DNA of 23,656 nt from JANOGU01 sp964602115. GTDB lineage: Bacteria > Pseudomonadota > Alphaproteobacteria > Rhodobacterales > Rhodobacteraceae. The stretch spans positions 1 to 23,656 of the forward strand of contig CAZRQN010000035.1 in the NCBI GenBank assembly GCA_964602115.1. Direction: 5' to 3'. The notes beneath the pieces are model-generated. The model was not told the origin of the DNA, did not search any database, and saw nothing but the letters and a program-made list of their open reading frames with translations. A program made the translations under genes and the position numbers. This document shows, one piece after another, positions 7,129 through 15,270 of the stretch. Each line of letters opens with the position of its first letter. The first letter of the stretch is position 1.

Positions 7129-8211
7129 TCAGGCCTGGCGAGTGGAAATCGCCGCTGTTCGGGGGAGCGCGGAGAGCAGCGCTGAAAGATCGGGCGGAAT
7201 GGGCGCCTCGAAGGTCAACACCTCGTCACGCGCCGGATGACGAAACGTCAGCGCCGCCGCATGCAGGGCCTGGCGCGGAAAGGCATCGACCGCAGCGGCA
7301 GCCTCGGCGCCAAGCGCCTTGGCCGAGGCACGTCGCCGGCCGCCATAGACCGGATCGCCGACCAGCCCATGGCCGGCATGGGCCATATGCACCCGGATCT
7401 GATGGGTGCGCCCGGTCTCAAGCCAGCAATGCAGCAACGCCAGCGCCGCCGGGCTTCCGTACCGCTCCACTGCGCGGACGCGGGTAACGGCCGGGCGGCC
7501 GCGTCCCTGGGTCACCGCCTGGCGCTGGCGGTCGGTCGGGTGGCGGTCCAGAAGCGTGGTGATCCTCAGCACGCCCCCCGCCTCCCAGACCGCGCCCGGC
7601 ACTCCGCGCAGCCTCGGGTCGGCCGGGTCGGGAACGCCATGGACCAGCGCGGCGTAGCGCCGCGCGGCGCTGTGATCGGCAAACTGCGCCGAAAGCCCGG
7701 CATGGGCCCGCGCCGTCTTGGCCACCACGACAAGCCCGGTCGTGTCACGGTCGAGCCGGTGGACGATCCCCGGGCGGCCGAGGCCGCCGATGCCGCGCAG
7801 CCTGTCGCCGCAGTGGTGCAACAGCGCGTTCACCAGCGTGCCCGACGCCGCTCCGGGTGCGGGATGGACCACCATGCCGGCGGCCTTGTCCACCACCAGG
7901 AGATCGTCGTCCTCGAAGATCACCGCGAGGGGAATGTCTTCCGGCTCCGCCTGCGACACGTCGGGCGGCGGCAGGACGATGACATAGGTCTCGCCCTCTT
8001 CGACCCGGCCCGAGGGATCGGTCGCCGCAAGCCCGTCGCGGCGGACCATGCCGTCCGCGATCAGCCGCATGAGCCGCGAGCGCGACAGCTCAGCACCCTC
8101 TGGCAGATCGCGCGCCAGCGCCTTATCAAGCCGTGCCGGCGGCACAGGGCCGATCGTGACGGCGAGCGCCTCCTCGTCACCACCGGCATCTGGCAAGGGG
8201 ACCCCGGCCAT
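7129..8211 (-). CDS. rluD: RluA/RluD-family 23S rRNA pseudouridine synthase
   Basis: Isomerises uridine to pseudouridine in RNA, probably in the helix 69 region of 23S rRNA if truly RluD. The 360-residue protein has an N-terminal S4 RNA-binding domain (about residues 27-85, RLDKALARDLPEGAELSRSR in outline) and a catalytic domain with IVHRLDRDTTGLVVVAKT, in which Asp154 of HRLDRDTTG is the nucleophile. The later GRTHQIRVHMAHAGHGLVGDPVYGG motif is also present. RluA- or RluC-type specificity cannot be excluded. The annotated ATG at 8211 has no obvious ribosome-binding site, and its start codon overlaps that of the divergent small gene at 8210; an internal GTG (residue 23) is a possible alternative. 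rpoH follows 154 bp downstream. Confidence 0.92.
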   Translation of the reverse strand: MAGVPLPDAGGDEEALAVTIGPVPPARLDKALARDLPEGAELSRSRLMRLIADGMVRRDGLAATDPSGRVEEGETYVIVLPPPDVSQAEPEDIPLAVIFEDDDLLVVDKAAGMVVHPAPGAASGTLVNALLHHCGDRLRGIGGLGRPGIVHRLDRDTTGLVVVAKTARAHAGLSAQFADHSAARRYAALVHGVPDPADPRLRGVPGAVWEAGGVLRITTLLDRHPTDRQRQAVTQGRGRPAVTRVRAVERYGSPAALALLHCWLETGRTHQIRVHMAHAGHGLVGDPVYGGRRRASAKALGAEAAAAVDAFPRQALHAAALTFRHPARDEVLTFEAPIPPDLSALLSALPRTAAISTRQA

Positions 8212-8530
8212 GGATCAAGAGGACACGGCGTTGCCGCCGAGCCTCCGGGCGCTGAAATGGCTGGTAATCGTGCTGACGCTGACCATGATCATCGGCGTCA
8301 TAACCGTGGTGGCGGTGCTTGTCACCCGCATCCCCCAGGTCTTCGGCGGCGCCTCGGCGCGGCTGCCCGACAATCTCGCACTCCCCGAGGGCAGCACGCC
8401 GCAGGCCGTCACGTTCGGCGAAGGATGGATCGGCGTCGTCACCAGCGACAGCGCGGGAAGGCAGAGCTTTCTGGTCTTCGCCCCTGACGGTGCGCTCAGA
8501 CAGACGGTCCTGCTGCAACCTGGCCCCTGA
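8210..8530 (+). CDS. Small one-TM membrane protein of unknown function (DUF6476-like)
   Basis: A 106-residue product with a short charged N-terminus (MDQEDTALPPSLRALK), one strong transmembrane helix at about residues 17-42, and a roughly 60-residue C-terminal part rich in beta-forming residues (VTFGEGWIGVVTSD, FLVFAPDGALRQTVLL). From memory this resembles the Rhodobacterales family DUF6476, usually found beside rluD and rpoH; I cannot confirm by search. AAGGGG lies about 10 nt before the ATG, inside the rluD coding region. Topology is probably N-in with the C-terminal part in the periplasm. Function unknown. Confidence 0.75.
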   Translation: MDQEDTALPPSLRALKWLVIVLTLTMIIGVITVVAVLVTRIPQVFGGASARLPDNLALPEGSTPQAVTFGEGWIGVVTSDSAGRQSFLVFAPDGALRQTVLLQPGP

Positions 8531-8580
8531 CCCGCGAGCTTTTCCTTGACGAAGCCCCGCCGGCCCGGCCTCCTCTGCCC

Positions 8581-10338
8581 ATGGAAAGCGGCGACAACCC
8601 CGACGCTGGCGGCGAGGCGCTCACCCTGGCGGACAGCCTGACGCGCCAGACGGCGCTGCTGCGCGAGGAAATGCCGGTCCGCCTGGCGGGCGCCCTTTTC
8701 GCCTACAGCCTGGCAATGCTGTTCATCGATCCGCTGGTGGTGATTGCCATCGCAGCCATCGACCTCGGATTCGAGATCATCCTCTGGCGCCACTTTTCCG
8801 ACCCGGAGCGCCTGGCCCGCGACCCATGGCGACGGCGCGCCATGTTGGCGCTGGTCTTCCTTGCCGAAGGCAGCTTCGCCATCTCGCCGGCGCTTCTGTG
8901 GCAGGACCCACAGGCGCTGGTGAAAGCCCTGAGCATCGGCATCCTCGCCGGCTCGATGATGAACCTCATCGCGGTGCGCTCCATCTACCTGCCCAGCGGA
9001 CTGGCCGGTCTGGCGGCTGTGGCGACGGCCGTCTATGGCGGGAACGCCTGGCTGTGGCTGGCGCAGGGCCGTGTCGCAGGGCTGGCGCTCACCTCCGCCT
9101 TCGCCTCGGTCTGGGTCGGCTACTGCCTGACCGCCCTGCGCTCCAACCACCGGCTGCACCGCGACATGGCCGCCGCCCTGCGCACGGCGGCAGAGGCCGA
9201 CGCGGCCAAGGGAAGGTTCCTCGCCCAGGTCAGCCATGAACTGCGCACCCCGCTCAACGCCATTCTCGGCCTGAGCCATGCCGAGTTGCGCCGGGCCACC
9301 GACGCGACCGCCACCGAACGTCTGTCGGTCCTGGCGGCATCGGCGGGCGAGCTGAGCACCCTTCTCGACGAGATCCTCGATCTCGACGCCGTTCAGTCAG
9401 GCCGCCTGCCGATCCGGCCCATGCGCTGCGACCCGGCGATGGAAGTCGCGGGCGTGGTCGCGCTCTGGCGGCCGGCGGTCGAGGAAGCTGGCCTGACGCT
9501 GGAGCAATGGATCGATCCGGCACTGGCCGAACCGGCCTGGATCGACCGGGCGAGGCTCAGGCAGTGCCTGTCCAACCTCCTGTCCAACGCCCTGCGACAT
9601 ACCGAGCGGGGGCATATCGCCGTCTCTGCCGCCTGCCGGAGCGAACTGCAGGGCCGGTTCCTGGACCTGATCGTCCAGGACAGCGGCCCCGGCGTGCCGC
9701 GCGGCCGGCGGGAGGGCCTGTTCACGGCCTCCCCCGGAACGGCATCCGTCCCCCTGGGCGCGAATGGCGGTCACGGAATCGGCCTGTCGATCACCCGGAC
9801 AATTGCCCGAAACATGGGCGGCAACCTCGAACTGGATGCCGATGGGGCGGCAGAGAGCGGTGCGCGCTTTCGCCTGATCCTGCCGCTTCCACCGCCGCCG
9901 GCTTCGGACATTTTGCGTCCGGCGCCGCTGCCGCCGCAGGAACTGGCATCGCTGCGTGGCCGGCGCATTCTTGTCGTCGATGACATCGCCACCAACCGCC
10001 TTGTCGCATCCGCCTGCCTTCGCCTGCTAGGGGCCGAGCCGGTGGAGGTGGCGTCGGGGGCCGCCGCGCTGCAAATCGTCGATCGGGAGGACCTCGACGC
10101 CGTGCTTCTCGACATGAACATGCCGGGGCTCGACGGTCTGGAGACCTTTCGCGCCCTGCGCCAGCAGGCTGGTTCGGGCAGTCGCATTCCCGTGGTGGCA
10201 ATGACCGCAGACGCACTGCCTGGCCAGCGCAGCCGCTATCTTGGCGCCGGACTCTGCGGCTATCTCTGCAAGCCGGTCACGCCCGACCGCATCGCCGAAT
10301 CGCTGAGCAAGGTCCTGGATCGGCCCGCTGCGCGGTGA
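8581..10338 (+). CDS. Membrane hybrid sensor histidine kinase with receiver domain
   Basis: A 585-residue two-component kinase. The N-terminal half (about 33-185) has roughly six hydrophobic helices with little periplasmic loop, suggesting sensing within or near the membrane. A short coiled linker leads to a HisKA domain with SHELRTPLNAIL (phospho-acceptor His219). The ATPase domain has NLLSNALRHT (N336), DSGPG (D367) and GGHGIGLSI (396-404). A receiver domain begins at about 461 (RRILVVDD) with Asp511 as acceptor in LLDMNMPG, Thr542 and Lys564, so all key residues are kept. No PAS or HPt domain is seen and no separate response regulator is adjacent, so the phosphorelay partner lies elsewhere. 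The ATG at 8581 has a poor ribosome-binding site. The amidase gene follows after 22 bp. Confidence 0.93.
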   Translation: MESGDNPDAGGEALTLADSLTRQTALLREEMPVRLAGALFAYSLAMLFIDPLVVIAIAAIDLGFEIILWRHFSDPERLARDPWRRRAMLALVFLAEGSFAISPALLWQDPQALVKALSIGILAGSMMNLIAVRSIYLPSGLAGLAAVATAVYGGNAWLWLAQGRVAGLALTSAFASVWVGYCLTALRSNHRLHRDMAAALRTAAEADAAKGRFLAQVSHELRTPLNAILGLSHAELRRATDATATERLSVLAASAGELSTLLDEILDLDAVQSGRLPIRPMRCDPAMEVAGVVALWRPAVEEAGLTLEQWIDPALAEPAWIDRARLRQCLSNLLSNALRHTERGHIAVSAACRSELQGRFLDLIVQDSGPGVPRGRREGLFTASPGTASVPLGANGGHGIGLSITRTIARNMGGNLELDADGAAESGARFRLILPLPPPPASDILRPAPLPPQELASLRGRRILVVDDIATNRLVASACLRLLGAEPVEVASGAAALQIVDREDLDAVLLDMNMPGLDGLETFRALRQQAGSGSRIPVVAMTADALPGQRSRYLGAGLCGYLCKPVTPDRIAESLSKVLDRPAAR

Positions 10339-10360
10339 GGGTGTCCGGCAGGGCGGAAGC

Positions 10361-11782
10361 GTGAGGGAGAGGATGGAGATCTGGGACCACCCGGCTGCGG
10401 ATCTGTCGCGGATGATCGCAGCGCGCGAGCTTCTGCCCTCGCAGGTGATGGAGGCCTTCCTGGCGCGCATCTCCTCCTGCAACCCGGACCTCAACGCCAT
10501 CGTCTCGCTGCGCGATCCCGGGGAGCTGATGGATGAGGCGCGGGCCGCTGACAACCGGCCTTCTGCGGGCTGGCTGCACGGGATCCCCCTGGCGGTGAAG
10601 GACCTGGTGGCGACGGCAGGCCTGCGCACCACCTGGGGTTCGCCGCTCCACACCGGCTTCGTGCCGGAAGCCGACGATCTGGTCGCCGCGCGGCTGCGCG
10701 CCGCAGGCGCCATCTTCGTCGGCAAGACCAATGTGCCCGAATGGGGCCAGGGATCGAACACGTTCAATTCGGTCTTCGGCGCCACCCGCAATCCCTATGA
10801 CCTGACCCGCACCTGCGGCGGATCCTCGGGCGGGGCGGCGGTGGCGCTGGCCGCACGGATGGTGCCCCTGGCCGACGGGTCGGACATGATGGGAAGCCTG
10901 CGCAACCCGGCCGCCTTCTGCAATGTCTATGGCTTCCGGCCAACCTGGGGGCTGGTGCCGGCCGATGCTGCGGGCGACAGTTTCTCTGCGACGCTGTCCA
11001 CCGAGGGCCCGATGGCGCGGACGGTCGAGGATGCGGCGCGCCTCCTCCTCACGCTCGCCGGAGAAAACCCGCGCGTCCCCTTCGGCCGCCCGGTCCCTGG
11101 CCTGTCGCTGGATGGTCCTGTCGCCGGCAAGCGCATCGGCTGGCTGGCCGACTGGGGAGGATCCCTGGCGATGGAGCCTGGGATCCTTCCGCTCTGCGAG
11201 CAGGCGCTGGGGGTGTTCACCGATCTCGGCTGCCAGGTCGAGCGCCTTGCGCCGCCCTTTCCTGCCGAGGATCTCTGGCAGGCCTGGACAACACTGCGCG
11301 CCTGGCTGAACGCCGGCGCCAAGCGCGGCATCGCCGAAGACCCGGGCCAGCGCGCCGCCACCAAGCCCGAAACGCTGTGGGAGATCGACACCGGAAGGGC
11401 GCTGAGCGCCGATGCGGTCTATCGCGCATCCGAGCTGCGCTCGCGCTGGTATGCCAGGGCGGCGGAGCAGTTCGAGCGTTACGACGCGCTCGTCCTGCCT
11501 TCGGCACAGGTCTGGCCCTTCCCGGTGGAAACGCGCTGGCCCGCACGGATCGGCACGCTGGAGATGGACAGCTACCACCGCTGGATGGAAGTGACGGTCC
11601 CTGTCTCGCTGGCGGGCCTGCCCTGCCTCGCCTGCCCCGCCGGATTTGGCGCAAACGGCCTGCCGATGGGGTTCCAGCTCTTCGGGCGAACCGGCGACGA
11701 CATGGAGATCCTGCGCCTCGGCCAGGCCTATCACCTCGCCACCGACTGGCCGGGAAGGCACCCGCCTCAGCCGAGCCGGTAG
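10361..11782 (+). CDS. Amidase-signature family hydrolase
   Basis: Hydrolyses a carboxamide bond; substrate unknown. The 473-residue protein has the complete Ser-cisSer-Lys triad of the amidase-signature family: Lys80 in HGIPLAVKDL, Ser155 in CGGSSGGAA and nucleophile Ser179 in SDMMGSLRNPA, 24 residues later as in the family. The MMGS variant of the usual TGGS is found in a subgroup of amidases annotated only generally. It is not GatA by context, since gatB and gatC are absent. The start is GTG at 10361 or ATG at 10373. It follows the hybrid kinase by 22 bp and could be co-transcribed with it. The last 16 bp overlap the convergent thpR gene. Confidence 0.92.
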   Translation: MRERMEIWDHPAADLSRMIAARELLPSQVMEAFLARISSCNPDLNAIVSLRDPGELMDEARAADNRPSAGWLHGIPLAVKDLVATAGLRTTWGSPLHTGFVPEADDLVAARLRAAGAIFVGKTNVPEWGQGSNTFNSVFGATRNPYDLTRTCGGSSGGAAVALAARMVPLADGSDMMGSLRNPAAFCNVYGFRPTWGLVPADAAGDSFSATLSTEGPMARTVEDAARLLLTLAGENPRVPFGRPVPGLSLDGPVAGKRIGWLADWGGSLAMEPGILPLCEQALGVFTDLGCQVERLAPPFPAEDLWQAWTTLRAWLNAGAKRGIAEDPGQRAATKPETLWEIDTGRALSADAVYRASELRSRWYARAAEQFERYDALVLPSAQVWPFPVETRWPARIGTLEMDSYHRWMEVTVPVSLAGLPCLACPAGFGANGLPMGFQLFGRTGDDMEILRLGQAYHLATDWPGRHPPQPSR

Positions 11783-12309
11783 GAGGCCATCGCCTCGTAG
11801 CGCGGGGGCGTTCCACCCGGATGGCTGCGATAGAGGATCACTTCATCGACCTCCAGCACGCCGGCGCGGAACGCGCTTTCCGCCGCGACGGCGCGTTCCA
11901 GCCTCAGCGCATCTTCGGCCGCAGGGGCGGGAAACCGCCCGAGCGTGATATGCGGCCGGAAGCGCCGCGCCTCCAGCGTCACCCCGGCTGCGCGTGCTGC
12001 GCGGTCGCATTTGGCCTGCAGCCGCCCAAGCGCCTCGCTCGCCGCCACACCGGCCCAGGCCGCATGCGGCCGCGCCCCGCCGAAAAGCCCGGCTCCGGTG
12101 ATCTCCAGCGAGAACCGCGTCTGGCGCAGCGCCTGCATCGCCTCGTCAAGCGCGGCCAGAACATGATGCGGCTGGCTGTCGAGAAAGGTCAGCGTCAGGT
12201 GGAAATCCACCGGCTCCACCCGGCGCGGCAACGGAAGGAGGAATTGCAGCACCGACAGCCGCGCACGCACGTCCCCGGTCACCGGCAGGGCGAGGAAGGC
12301 GCGGATCAT
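11767..12309 (-). CDS. thpR: RNA 2',3'-cyclic phosphodiesterase (2'-5' RNA ligase family)
   Basis: A 180-residue 2H-phosphoesterase. Two HxTL motifs are present, HLTL at residues 37-40 and HITL at 120-123, followed by GRF; these histidines make the catalytic pair. The family opens 2',3'-cyclic phosphates on RNA ends to 2'-phosphates and can ligate tRNA half-molecules through 2'-5' bonds in vitro; the physiological substrate is uncertain. The start ATG at 12309 overlaps the stop of the acuC-like gene (ATGA). A longer open frame to 12516 lies inside acuC and does not look like this family, so it was not used. Confidence 0.92.
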   Translation of the reverse strand: MIRAFLALPVTGDVRARLSVLQFLLPLPRRVEPVDFHLTLTFLDSQPHHVLAALDEAMQALRQTRFSLEITGAGLFGGARPHAAWAGVAASEALGRLQAKCDRAARAAGVTLEARRFRPHITLGRFPAPAAEDALRLERAVAAESAFRAGVLEVDEVILYRSHPGGTPPRYEAMASYRLG

Positions 12310-13436
12310 CGGGAAGCCAGCCGGCGCAGGCGCTCGCGGATCTCGGCGCGGATCGGGCCGGGACGCGGGCGGTCGAGGAGCGTGGTCAGCATCGCGGGTG
12401 CGGGCGCCGCCCGCCCACCGCCGCCCCAGCCAAGGGCGGCCAGGACATCGGCGGCCTCGCGCGGCAGGCGGTCGGGCAGGTCCTGTCCGGAAAGAAGGCC
12501 CCAGACCGCCGTCCACAACCGCCCGACCGACCAGGGGTTGTAGCCCCCGCCACCGAGGACGAGAAAGCGCGGCGCCATGCCGCGCAGCGCCGCCACCACG
12601 TCCAGGTGGGCGCGGTTGGACAGGGAAAGCCGCGACAGAGGGTCCTCCTCAAGGGCGTCGGCCCCGCATTGCAGGACGATCGCCTCGGGACGAAAGGCCT
12701 GCAGGCGCGGCAGGATCAACTCCTCCACCACTGCCGCCATCTCGCTGTCGTTGAAGCCTTTCGGCACCGGCAGGTTGAAGGCCCGTCCGCCGGCCCCGTC
12801 CTCAAGGGCGCCAGTGAACGGCCAACGGCCCTCCTCATGCACCGAGAACATCAGAACGCGAGGATCGCCGGCAAAGGCCATCTCCACTCCGTCGGGATGA
12901 TGGGCGTCGATATCGACATAGGCGAGCCGGGTCAGGCCCTGGCGCAGGAAGACCTTCATCCCCAGAACCACGTCATTGAGGTAGCAAAACCCGTTCGCCC
13001 GGTCCGGCATGCCGTGGTGGGTTCCTCCGCCCGGAACATGGACCACCCCGCCCCCGGCCAACAGTTCCGCCGCGAGCATCGTGCCGCCGGCTCCGGTCGC
13101 CGGCCGGCGGAACATCTGGCCGAAGACAGGGTTGGAAAGCGTGCCCAGCCCGTGACGGCGGCGCACCGCGTCGCTGACCGAGCCCTCGGCCTCGGCCAAT
13201 TCCAGCGCGGCGACATATTCCGGCGTGTGGAATCCGCAGAGCGCCGCCGGCCGGGCGCGGGGGCTGGCCCGGAACCTTGCCGCCGGCAGCCAGCCGAGTG
13301 CCCGCGACAGGTCCATCACCGTCGAGACGCGGGGCACCCGCAAGGGATGGCGCGGACCGTAGCTCGACCCGCGATAGATCTCCGAGCCGACGAACAGGGC
13401 ATCCGCGCCCGCCTGCGACCGGAGCAGTGCGGTCAT
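12306..13436 (-). CDS. acuC: Histone-deacetylase-family protein (AcuC-like)
   Basis: Zinc-dependent deacetylase of the arginase/deacetylase fold. In bacteria, AcuC removes acetyl groups from acetyl-CoA synthetase; others of this fold act on polyamines or protein lysines. The 376-residue protein keeps the active site: His140-His141 in GGGTHHGMPDRANGFCYLND, the zinc ligands Asp177, His179 (DIDAHHPDGVE) and Asp260 (LQCGADAL), and Tyr299 in GGGGYN. The ATG at 13436 has a short GGGGA before it. It overlaps thpR downstream by ATGA. No acetoin or acsA genes are nearby, so the AcuC role is by family only. The gene is divergent from the Nudix gene. Confidence 0.9.
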   Translation of the reverse strand: MTALLRSQAGADALFVGSEIYRGSSYGPRHPLRVPRVSTVMDLSRALGWLPAARFRASPRARPAALCGFHTPEYVAALELAEAEGSVSDAVRRRHGLGTLSNPVFGQMFRRPATGAGGTMLAAELLAGGGVVHVPGGGTHHGMPDRANGFCYLNDVVLGMKVFLRQGLTRLAYVDIDAHHPDGVEMAFAGDPRVLMFSVHEEGRWPFTGALEDGAGGRAFNLPVPKGFNDSEMAAVVEELILPRLQAFRPEAIVLQCGADALEEDPLSRLSLSNRAHLDVVAALRGMAPRFLVLGGGGYNPWSVGRLWTAVWGLLSGQDLPDRLPREAADVLAALGWGGGGRAAPAPAMLTTLLDRPRPGPIRAEIRERLRRLASR

Positions 13437-13585
13437 GGCGTGTCCCCGGCGCCAGCCCGCCGCAGGACGTGATCGGGAACCTCTGTGCGACGTGAACGAA
13501 ACATGACAGAATGCCTGATAAGGTTCGGCGCAGATTTCAACAGACCGGGCCGGAAACAGTGGAAGATTTCGGGCAGGCAGGCAAC

Positions 13586-14080
13586 GTGAAGCGATCTCCG
13601 ACGACGAACTTCGTGGTGCGCGAAGGCGAGCCGCGCTCGCAGGTGGGTGCCTTGTGCTGGCGGCAGGCCGCCGGCAAGGGCGGCGTCGAGGTTCTCCTCG
13701 TCACCAGCCGCGAGACGGGCCGATGGGTCATTCCCAAGGGATGGCCGGCGACCGATCTTGCGGCGGCCGAGGCGGCGGCGCGCGAGGCCTGGGAAGAGGC
13801 CGGCGTTCGCGGGCCGACCGGTCCGGTGATCGGCTTCTTCACCTATGACAAGATCATCCGTCGCGAAGGCAAGTCCGGCGATGCCGTACCCTGCGTCGTG
13901 GCGGTGCATCCCCTGAAGGTGACCGAGAGCTCGCAGGCATTCCCCGAAGCCGGGCAGCGCCGGCAGAAGTGGTTCGCGCGCCAGAAGGCGGCGAAGAAAG
14001 TCGCCGAACCTGCGCTTCAGACCCTGATCCAGGAATTCGACCCCGGATCGCCCGGCGGGGCCCTGGGGGATCCGGCTTGA
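13586..14080 (+). CDS. Nudix hydrolase
   Basis: Hydrolyses a nucleoside diphosphate linked to another group; substrate not predictable. The 164-residue product (from GTG) has the fold start SQVGALCWR, then RWVIPKGWPATDLAAAEAAAREAWEEAGV, the Nudix box with REAWEEAG catalytic acids intact; the first Glu of the GX5E element is a Leu here, as in some KGWP-type alphaproteobacterial members. The KGWP form recalls diphosphoinositol-polyphosphate-hydrolase-like Nudix proteins. An ATG at 13511 would add 25 residues, but that segment has only about half G/C at third positions, unlike the gene, and no ribosome-binding site. I therefore prefer the GTG at 13586. DUF1178 follows 49 bp later. Confidence 0.87.
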   Translation: MKRSPTTNFVVREGEPRSQVGALCWRQAAGKGGVEVLLVTSRETGRWVIPKGWPATDLAAAEAAAREAWEEAGVRGPTGPVIGFFTYDKIIRREGKSGDAVPCVVAVHPLKVTESSQAFPEAGQRRQKWFARQKAAKKVAEPALQTLIQEFDPGSPGGALGDPA

Positions 14081-14129
14081 ATCGGCGCGGCGAATCCTTA
14101 GGTTCCCCTGACCTTCCGGAATCGCCGAG

Positions 14130-14543
14130 ATGATCCGCTATTCGCTTCACTGCTCGACCGGCCACGGGTTCGAGAGCTGGTTCCAGAGCGCCGCCGCCTT
14201 CGACACGCTGAAGGCCGGGCGCATGCTCGCATGCCCGGACTGCGGCTCGACCGACGTGAGCAAGTCGCTGATGGCGCCGCAGGTTCAACCCTCCGACCGG
14301 AACGATCTTGCCGCGACGAAATCGGCGAAGGAAACCGCTCTGGCGGGCCTGCGCCGGCACGTCGAAGAAAACTCGGACTATGTCGGTCTGGAATTCGCCG
14401 CCAAGGCCCGTGCAATGCACGATGGCCTGATCCCCGACCGGCCGATCCATGGCGAGGCGAAGCTCGACGAAGCGCGCGCGCTGATCGAGGACGGGATCCC
14501 CGTCGCCCCCCTGCCCTTCCTCCCCTCGCGCAAGGTCAGCTGA
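14130..14543 (+). CDS. DUF1178-family protein
   Basis: A 137-residue protein of the DUF1178 family, widespread in proteobacteria and of unknown function. The recognisable pattern is MIRYSLHCSTGHGFESWFQSAAAFD, then an MLACPDCGSTDVSKSLMAPQV segment. Cys8, His12, Cys35 and Cys38 could form a zinc ribbon. The C-terminal half is helical and charged (VEENSDYVGLEFAAKARAMH and onwards) and ends APLPFLPSRKVS. It is in line with the Nudix gene after 49 bp and convergent with the FG-GAP gene, only 7 bp from its stop. No signal peptide; cytoplasmic. Confidence 0.88.
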   Translation: MIRYSLHCSTGHGFESWFQSAAAFDTLKAGRMLACPDCGSTDVSKSLMAPQVQPSDRNDLAATKSAKETALAGLRRHVEENSDYVGLEFAAKARAMHDGLIPDRPIHGEAKLDEARALIEDGIPVAPLPFLPSRKVS

Positions 14544-14550
14544 GGCGGTC

Positions 14551-15270
14551 TCAGCACCGCTGCGCAGCTTCCAGCCCCGCAGCATCTTCCCAGGCACCCG
14601 CGTCGCGGACGACCACGCGACTGCCCTCCAGCCGCACCGCCAGCAGACGCCGGCGGTCAAGGTCCGGCAACAGAAGCTCCACTCCCGCGCAATCGCGGAC
14701 AGCCGAGGCGATGCGGCGCTCGCCGATCCGGTGATTCGAAAATCCCGCTGCGCGGGCGATTTCGCTCAGCCGCCCGCCTTGCAGCCGCAGGAAGACCAGT
14801 TCGCCCCCCAGATGCGGGTGATCGACATAGGCGATCTCAGGCCTCCCGTCGCCGTCGAAATCTCCGGCGCCGGCGGGGGCAAGCCAGCGATGGCGCTGGC
14901 CGATGAAATCGGTGGCGGCAATCCGACCCTCGGGCCCGTAGAAGGCGAGCGAGGCGCCGCGTGCGAGGTCGGTCTCCACCACCATCGCCTCGCGCAGCCC
15001 GTCGCCATCGGCATCGACGATGCGGATCTCGACGTCCTCGAAGACACGGCTTTCGGGCAGGACAATGCGCAGGCGCCGGAGGTCCAGACCCCGGCACTGC
15101 GGACAGTGCTTGTATGTCAGCACCATACCGCCCCATTCGGTCGCATCGCCCAGCACGCCATGGTCGTAGCGCGCTGTCGGCAGGATCAGTTCCGCCTCGA
15201 TCACCTGTGCGGCGGCCGGCCATGCCAGAACCGCGACCACGAGGGCAGCGAGGGCGGATGCGGCCCTCAG
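14551..15270 (-). CDS. Secreted FG-GAP/VCBS-repeat protein, probable CTG start
   Basis: A product of 239 residues from the proposed CTG. The N-terminus (LRAASALAALVVAVLAWPAAAQ) is a good signal peptide. The mature part has RYDHGVLGDATEWGGM, a CPQC pair, and two FG-GAP-like calcium-loop repeats, DADGDGLREAMVVETD and DFDGDGRPEIAYVDHP, as in beta-propeller repeats; two more Cys near the C-terminus may pair. Function unknown; periplasmic or surface. There is no ATG or TTG that keeps the signal peptide. The CTG at 15270 overlaps the ferredoxin TGA by two bases and has GGAGAAG five bases upstream. A GTG at 15240 would leave only 12 residues of the signal peptide. The coding frame is clear; the start is the uncertain part. 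Confidence 0.78.
   Translation of the reverse strand: MRAASALAALVVAVLAWPAAAQVIEAELILPTARYDHGVLGDATEWGGMVLTYKHCPQCRGLDLRRLRIVLPESRVFEDVEIRIVDADGDGLREAMVVETDLARGASLAFYGPEGRIAATDFIGQRHRWLAPAGAGDFDGDGRPEIAYVDHPHLGGELVFLRLQGGRLSEIARAAGFSNHRIGERRIASAVRDCAGVELLLPDLDRRRLLAVRLEGSRVVVRDAGAWEDAAGLEAAQRC

Noticed and set aside
6015..7487. 490-codon plus-strand frame opposite rpoH
   Set aside because: Shadow of rpoH, whose RpoH box and ribosome-binding site are clear on the minus strand.
13478..13498. GAAC...GAAC near the Nudix start as a second LexA box
   Set aside because: Spacing between the two GAAC is 13 nt, not the required 7.
13511..13585. N-terminal 25-residue extension of the Nudix protein from ATG 13511
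   Set aside because: No ribosome-binding site and third-position G/C near half, unlike the gene body; it more likely belongs to the promoter region.
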